DNA of 9,978 nucleotides from Candidatus Bathyarchaeota archaeon (lineage in GTDB: Archaea > Thermoproteota > Bathyarchaeia > 40CM-2-53-6 > RBG-13-38-9). The translations under genes were made by a program, and so were the position numbers. The stretch lies in assembly GCA_026394315.1 (NCBI GenBank), contig JAPKYM010000317.1, positions 1 through 9,978 on the forward strand. Direction: 5' to 3'. Positions within the stretch are counted from its first letter, which is position 1. Each line of letters opens with the position of its first letter. Shown here piece by piece: positions 6,215 to 9,978 of the stretch. The notes beneath the pieces are model-generated. The model ran no database searches. It saw only the letters and a list, made by a program, of their open reading frames with translations, and was not told where the DNA came from.

Positions 6215-6571
6215 ATTTACTGACACACCATACACAATTTTGTTAATGTTCGCTTCGCTCGCACAGAAATAAGATAATCATGAAGAAGTGTTTCAGTAAA
6301 CATTTTGCCTGTCATACATGAAAAAATAAACAGGGTTACGAGGCTTAAGCGCGCGCTATCACAATACGTAATCTTGCTATTCTTAAAAATAGAATAATAT
6401 GCAAAACTGCAAAAATACTTCATATACCATCGCGTTATGTTGTATGCACACGCTCTGCCAAGACCCATCCTCTAGATCCTATTCTCGGATCTGGTGATTT
6501 GAAAGGGTTACCAAGAATCTTTTTATTTCTAATTGCAGGAATATTCAAGGCAAACATCGTAAGGATGTTGA
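6215..6571. other. AT-rich gene-less stretch after the tRNA
   Basis: No convincing gene is seen. An 83-residue frame on the minus strand (6217-6468) has no recognisable motif and odd composition. Visible structures are a 10-bp palindrome AGCGCGCGCT (6348-6357), a TATTCT/AGAATA hairpin (6378-6396) and an AGATCC/GGATCT hairpin (6474-6492) followed 27 bases later by CTTTTTATTTC, which could be a terminator zone or a TATA-like box for the genes downstream. The tRNA transcript may end in ATTTTGTT near 6236. Confidence 0.5.
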
Positions 6572-6655
6572 CACCTACTGTCTTTCCTAGTCCTTTACAA
6601 ACCATTAGTTGCAGTTCTATTACTTAGTCTATTCTTGAATGTACCCAACTTTCTG

Positions 6656-6805
6656 ATGCATGGACAGGTTGACTGCTCACGGCTCGCTCTCGGCCGAGAA
6701 GATCTGGGTGCTGAACTGAAGACGTACACCATACTAGGCAAGAGTTTCATAACCGCCGAGACCAGAAGCTCAGCGAACTACACGTTGGGGGGGTTGGAGA
6801 CATGA
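6656..6805 (+). CDS. Short ORF coupled by ATGA to the surface-protein gene, possibly a remnant
   Basis: This is a 49-residue frame from ATG 6656 whose stop overlaps the next start (ATGA at 6802-6805). In the same frame the sequence is open from 6572 and encodes a long hydrophobic run (LLSFLVLYKPLVAVLLLSLF) just before, which looks like a signal peptide or membrane helix. However, it has no ATG, GTG or TTG start ahead of it; only a CTG at 6578 or, across a +1 shift, ATG 6565 could begin it. The C-terminal part ends in RSSANYTLGG, reminiscent of short motifs in secreted proteins. It may be a small secreted protein with an unusual start, or the decayed remnant of a larger one. The function is unknown. 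Confidence 0.35.
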   Translation: MHGQVDCSRLALGREDLGAELKTYTILGKSFITAETRSSANYTLGGLET

Positions 6806-9054
6806 GGTCCAAAAAGATTCTCATGGTTGCGCTTTGTATTCTTGCATTACCTGTGGCTCTTTGCGGGAATGTGGAAGGAGCCTCCACAGGGATATATATT
6901 CGAAACGTCAAAGTGATCAACCCAGATGTTGAGATAAGCGGCATTGTTCCATTGGATGCCATAACAATATATACACCCATCACCGGTTTCGCGATAGCCA
7001 TTTTTCTTAAGGAGGGTGCAGGGGAATCATTCGCATCCCAAAGTATCAGTATCCGTTTTCCGCCCAAGCCATTAGTAATCCGCAAGGATAGCGCACGCGC
7101 TCCGCGCGAAGACCCCTACTACTTGGTTAGGCCGTATCGAGTCGCTTGGGTTCCATCGGAACGGGCGGTGAAGGCGTGGTTCGATGTTGACATTGACGAT
7201 AGTGTGCGTCCAGATCTTCCTCTGACCATTCAAGCTACTGTTACCATGGGTATTGATGACTACGCATGGACTGTTACCATCAGAGAATCTGAAGCGCCCA
7301 CACGCTCAGAGCCACCTCCTCCAACAGGAGAACTAGTCGTCAGCATAGAGACTGATGCAACTAGCTATGAACAGGGAGAAGCAGTGAATGTCACAGGCGA
7401 AGTCCTCTATAACACTAAGCCCACTCCACCTGCGGATAACCTCGTCGCTATCAAAGTGAAAGTTCCAGGTAGCGAACTACAGCGACTATTTTCAGTAAAG
7501 ACCGACAACTCCGGGCGATTCGGTCCAGTATTGCCCTTCACCGGACATAAAATTGGGAAGTACACGTTAATTGCCGAATGTTCATTGAAGACAGAGTCGG
7601 GCGAGAAGGTTCTGGCAAAGAGTGAATACAGTTTCGAGGTAAAGAAAGCCATTATAGATGAGGATGCGATCCCTAACCAACTGAGAAAGCTAACTGAACT
7701 ATTCAAGAAATCAATTCCAGAAGGCCCCGTCCGAACTAGTGGTCTGGGGAAAACATTAGGAGTACCAGAATCACTGTATGGGAGCATTCATAATGTGTTC
7801 CTCTACAAAACCAAGACAGACCCAACAGGCGATTTCGCCTGCAGAGGTTACCAAGAGCAGACCTTAGTATTCATGGATTCAATACGATTCAACAAAGATC
7901 CTGAAGTACGCAAACTGCTGAAGGGATTGGATTATGGGCCAGTATGTCGCGGAATGGTAATCATTAATGCACACCACTCTGTAGTCGTCTACCCTATAGG
8001 AACCGATTGGAAATCAAATGAGGGGCCTCCTGTGTTATGGCCGAAGGTGTTTGACCCTTGGCCTGAACAGAGGCCTAAGGTATATACTGTAGCAGAATTC
8101 TGTGGAGGTGCAGGCTTTCCTAGGATCGATGATGGCTACTATTATGTTGACGAAGCTAAGCCTTGGAGTTGCTATCCTCTGACGGGGGGAGAGGTATATG
8201 CGAATTTTGAGGTGGTGAAGGCGGCACGTCCACAGTACTTGAGGCCAAACACAGAGACACTCTTGAGGACCAAGTTCTCAGCGGCCATCCGATGCCCAGT
8301 AGACGTGCTCTTGACGGACTCTCAAGGCAAGAGGTTAGGGATGCTACCGAATGGTAGTTTTGTGTGGGAGTTTCCAGCATTCATTTACCGAGCAAGTGAG
8401 GGCAACAGGACTTTGGGCTGGTATTTTGAGCTACCTGACGGCATCTACAACACGACTATTACTGGGCAGTCGACCGGAACATTCGATCTATTGATCAAAG
8501 ACGATGCTGAGGCTGGTCGATACTTTGATTATGGTAATCAATCGATCACGACGGATGCTCAGGCAAAGATAACCATAGGCATGGAACGGACAGAATCATT
8601 AACACTACCTGGCGGTGAGAAGGTCACACCCAAAGAGATCCCCATACCGACTGTGGAGACACCTCCATCTCCAACCCCAACCTACGAGTACGCCGTGCTT
8701 GCTGCAGTGATAATGTTCGTTGTTGTGGCTGTCTATCTCCGGAAGAGATCTAAATCTCAACTAGCCAAACTTGTTCAGGCACCTTTACAGCCGCAACCTC
8801 CACAGTATATGCGACAACCTCCCCACGTCTCGCCACCTGTAGTGGCTGCAAGACCACCATTACAGACACAAAAACCTGTAGAAGAGAAAATAGCTTGTCC
8901 AAGTTGTGGAGCCCAAAATCTGCCGGCCAGTACGTTTTGTGGTAAATGCGGCGGAACTTTACAGCAAACATATGCCTTCTGTGAGGAGTGTGGCAGAAGA
9001 ATACCTGAAGGAGCAACCTACTGCAAATACTGCGGAGACAAACAAGGAGAGTAG
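6802..9054 (+). CDS. Membrane-anchored surface protein with peptidase-like domain and double zinc ribbon
   Basis: A signal peptide at residues 1-27 leads a 750-residue protein. Residues 30-170 form a beta-rich domain. Residues 176-283 resemble an Ig-like/MG2 fold (DATSYEQGEAVNVTGEVLY through KYTLIAECS). At 285-470 a domain carries C347 (DFACRGYQEQ), H391-H392 (NAHHSVVVYP) and D418 (VFDPWPEQ), in the order of the Cys-His-Asp triad of papain- or transglutaminase-fold enzymes. Another beta domain follows, then a Pro/Thr-rich stem, one membrane helix at 630-646 with positive RKRSK after it, a Pro/Gln-rich linker and four CxxC knuckles (C699/C702, C713/C716, C727/C730, C741/C744) forming a double zinc ribbon. 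The body therefore lies outside the cell and the ribbons inside. Peptidase activity is inferred from triad order only. Protein binding or envelope processing are possible roles. Confidence 0.8.
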   Translation: MRSKKILMVALCILALPVALCGNVEGASTGIYIRNVKVINPDVEISGIVPLDAITIYTPITGFAIAIFLKEGAGESFASQSISIRFPPKPLVIRKDSARAPREDPYYLVRPYRVAWVPSERAVKAWFDVDIDDSVRPDLPLTIQATVTMGIDDYAWTVTIRESEAPTRSEPPPPTGELVVSIETDATSYEQGEAVNVTGEVLYNTKPTPPADNLVAIKVKVPGSELQRLFSVKTDNSGRFGPVLPFTGHKIGKYTLIAECSLKTESGEKVLAKSEYSFEVKKAIIDEDAIPNQLRKLTELFKKSIPEGPVRTSGLGKTLGVPESLYGSIHNVFLYKTKTDPTGDFACRGYQEQTLVFMDSIRFNKDPEVRKLLKGLDYGPVCRGMVIINAHHSVVVYPIGTDWKSNEGPPVLWPKVFDPWPEQRPKVYTVAEFCGGAGFPRIDDGYYYVDEAKPWSCYPLTGGEVYANFEVVKAARPQYLRPNTETLLRTKFSAAIRCPVDVLLTDSQGKRLGMLPNGSFVWEFPAFIYRASEGNRTLGWYFELPDGIYNTTITGQSTGTFDLLIKDDAEAGRYFDYGNQSITTDAQAKITIGMERTESLTLPGGEKVTPKEIPIPTVETPPSPTPTYEYAVLAAVIMFVVVAVYLRKRSKSQLAKLVQAPLQPQPPQYMRQPPHVSPPVVAARPPLQTQKPVEEKIACPSCGAQNLPASTFCGKCGGTLQQTYAFCEECGRRIPEGATYCKYCGDKQGE

Positions 9055-9069
9055 CAGGCCTGCTCCTTG
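9043..9069. other. Inverted repeat across the stop of the surface-protein gene
   Basis: CAAGGAG (9043-9049) pairs with CTCCTTG (9063-9069) around 13 bases, and a perfect 12-bp palindrome AGCAGGCCTGCT (9053-9064) overlaps it, so two mutually exclusive folds exist. The structure spans the stop codon and could limit read-through or sequester the GGAG ribosome site of the next gene. Confidence 0.45.
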
Positions 9070-9077
9070 AGAAGTTC

Positions 9078-9446
9078 TTGCTGGATGTTGTGAACCCACT
9101 CTTGGTTCCGTCGGTGCTTCTCTTCGAAACGCTAGTGGTCATCATTGAAGCATTCATCATCTTCTTCTTGCTCGAGAGGCGTTTGGGGAAAGCGTTTGTC
9201 GCGTCTCTCGCAGCGAACCTGACTACCGGGCTCTTGAGCTTTCTCTACTTCCTCATCCCCTCAGAGATCTCGTCTTCGTATTCTGACTTGGGTCTGGTGT
9301 ATGTGATTCCTTTGATAGTCAACATACTGGTGGAGACAGGTGTGTTAAGATACTTCTACAGGGGGGTAAGTATGAACAGGATCTTGGGGGTATCAGCAAT
9401 AATGAATGTCGCAACGTATGGGCTGTTGTTGACGGTCTTCTCCTAG
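9078..9446 (+). CDS. Four-helix integral membrane protein of unknown function
   Basis: This 122-residue hydrophobic protein has four likely membrane helices at about 8-32, 40-60, 71-90 and 102-121, with charged turns ERRLGK after the first and YFYRG before the last. No catalytic or transport motif is recognisable. The TTG start at 9078 is uncertain. The frame is open further upstream, where a CTG at 9060 stands ten bases after GGAG and would add LLLEKF to the front, while a GTG at 9090 would shorten it. It follows the surface-protein gene by 23 bases on the same strand, so both are probably co-transcribed and may act together at the membrane. Confidence 0.65.
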   Translation: MLDVVNPLLVPSVLLFETLVVIIEAFIIFFLLERRLGKAFVASLAANLTTGLLSFLYFLIPSEISSSYSDLGLVYVIPLIVNILVETGVLRYFYRGVSMNRILGVSAIMNVATYGLLLTVFS

Positions 9447-9561
9447 GCTTTGACGGGATGATCGGTTGAGGCCTAACAGGCGGTCTTGAGACTCCACCGT
9501 CCCACTGGGGAACTCGCTGGACAGTCTGGTATGGGGTAAATGATACTGGTAAACTGGTGCG

Positions 9562-9579
9562 CGAATCCCACTCCCCGCA
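9562..9579 (+). repeat. Right copy of the 18-bp tRNA 3'-end direct repeat (candidate att)
   Basis: CGAATCCCACTCCCCGCA equals the T-loop-to-discriminator part of tRNA-Leu(UAG). The eight bases to the left match the tRNA at only three positions, so homology begins abruptly. After 9579 the encoded C of CCA is T, then CAA matches again. An 18-base exact match within 10 kb is unlikely by chance. Confidence 0.8.
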
Positions 9580-9582
9580 TCA

Positions 9583-9647
9583 AACCTCTGGTTCTTACTC
9601 AGAAGCGTTCTAGCAAGACATTATACAGGCTTCTGACCCGAGAGGTT
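9583..9647. repeat. Nested inverted repeat beside the right att copy
   Basis: The outer arms are AACCTCT (9583-9589) and AGAGGTT (9641-9647). The inner arms are TCAGAAGC (9599-9606) and GCTTCTGA (9629-9636), with a 22-base loop. Fifteen base pairs in two perfect blocks separated by a 9/4 internal loop form one long hairpin. It touches the tRNA fragment, so it could be a recombinase or regulator site of the chromosome-element junction, or a small structured RNA. Confidence 0.45.
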
Positions 9648-9748
9648 AGAGGAGTTCGAGGGAGCTGTCTGAAGATTGTTGGGATCGATTGGTCGATATA
9701 AGCGATTAGGGTGCGAGAGGTAGGAGTTCTTAGAACCTTTGGCCCCGG

Positions 9749-9978
9749 TTATTTCCTGAGAAATCTGGCGACTCCGAACTCATCTGATGCATGAGGGCAA
9801 TGCACCCTAGCGTTATTTGTATCGAAGCAGAGCGGCGAGACCTGAAGCGCTTTCTTATCCTTTAACGGGAGCCGAACTGTAAGGGTGGCGCCGGGAGAGG
9901 GCTCCATACTTCCAGTCCAAAGCCCTCCATTCAAAATCATCATTATTCTTAGTTGCACTAGTGAGAAAGAATTTAAGC
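9749..9978 (-). CDS. Probable histidine kinase, C-terminal end only
   Basis: The minus-strand frame is open to the right edge, so the gene continues outside the window. The stretch LNGGLWTGSMEPSPGATLTVRLPL fits the end of a HATPase_c domain, whose usual form is HGG-x-I-W-x-E-S-x-PG-x-G-(S/T)-x-F-x-V-x-LP. This is the last helix and strands of the ATP-binding domain in sensor histidine kinases. A tail of about 40 residues with no recognised motif follows before the TAA at 9749. The G2 box would lie at the window edge and is not clear (NSFSLVQL), so decay cannot be excluded. A GTG at 9958 is an internal codon, not the start. It lies outside the candidate integrated element. Confidence 0.55.
   Translation of the reverse strand, partial: LNSFSLVQLRIMMILNGGLWTGSMEPSPGATLTVRLPLKDKKALQVSPLCFDTNNARVHCPHASDEFGVARFLRK

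Larger units (their letters stand above)
6212..9579. mobile_element. Candidate integrated element bounded by tRNA 3'-end repeats
   Basis: The stretch between the two 18-bp copies is about 3.4 kb. It begins at the 3' end of an intact tRNA gene and ends with a partial copy in the same orientation, the layout left by tyrosine-recombinase integration into a tRNA. Its first 350 bases are visibly AT-rich compared with the flanks. Contents are a remnant-like secretory ORF, a large membrane-anchored protein with zinc ribbons, and a small membrane protein. No integrase, replication gene or phage structural gene is seen, so the element would be degraded, non-autonomous or mobilised in trans. A chance or ancient tRNA fragment remains possible. 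Confidence 0.5.
9447..9748. other. Gene-less stretch holding the right att copy and an inverted repeat
   Basis: No reading frame on either strand resembles a gene. The stretch contains the tRNA 3'-end fragment at 9562-9579 and, directly after it, a nested inverted repeat (9583-9647). No acceptor 5' half or anticodon arm precedes the fragment, so it is not a second tRNA gene. Confidence 0.6.

Noticed and set aside
6053..6235. 60-residue minus-strand ORF reading WCGEWDSNPRRPT over the tRNA gene
   Set aside because: It is the antisense of the tRNA T-arm and acceptor stem, a well-known false ORF type; the tRNA explains the sequence fully.
4013..6357. Recurring GCGCGC motifs in intergenic DNA as a possible dispersed repeat
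   Set aside because: The same hexamer occurs often inside coding regions (near 244, 311, 2757, 2609), so it is not specific to spacers.
6217..6468. 83-residue minus-strand ORF right after the tRNA, considered as an integrase fragment
   Set aside because: No tyrosine-recombinase Arg/His/Tyr motifs are visible and the composition is typical of AT-rich noncoding DNA.
9447..9600. A second tRNA gene ending at 9579
   Set aside because: Only the 3' T-loop/acceptor part is present; no matching acceptor 5' strand, D-arm or anticodon arm precedes it.

Overview
The window looks like a chromosomal segment of an archaeon, most likely a mesophilic or moderately thermophilic Thermoproteota (TACK) lineage such as Bathyarchaeia. 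The support is an Mre11-Rad50 operon of archaeal type, TATA-like boxes in place of bacterial promoters, a CCA-encoding tRNA-Leu with two bulge-helix-bulge introns, and a secreted protein with a cytoplasmic double zinc ribbon. The lineage is inferred; the archaeal domain is well supported.

Left third (1-3915, + strand): a tightly overlapping operon of three DNA-processing genes. It holds the C-terminal end of an SF1 (UPF1/DNA2-like) helicase, then mre11, then rad50. The overlaps of 14 and 8 bases suggest translational coupling and a shared role in double-strand-break repair. The Mre11 has two unusual active-site residues and the Rad50 has a short coiled coil.

Middle (3916-5915): a radical SAM protein of the TatD-linked type; an ECF-transporter S-component-like membrane protein whose start lies in a set of short direct repeats; a tiny one-helix membrane ORF coupled to it; and a small winged-helix regulator on the minus strand with a dyad overlapping its likely TATA box.

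Right part (6075-9978): a tRNA-Leu(UAG) gene interrupted by two introns (29 nt at position 30/31 and 23 nt at 37/38). The last 18 bases of its T-loop and acceptor stem recur exactly at 9562-9579 in the same orientation, the arrangement left by integration into a tRNA 3' end. The roughly 3.4 kb between the copies starts AT-rich. It holds a remnant-like secretory ORF, a 750-residue membrane-anchored protein with a candidate Cys-His-Asp peptidase-like domain and C-terminal zinc ribbons, and a four-helix membrane protein. No integrase is visible, so this would be a degraded or non-autonomous element. Beyond it lie a nested inverted repeat and, on the minus strand, the C-terminal end of a probable histidine kinase running off the window.
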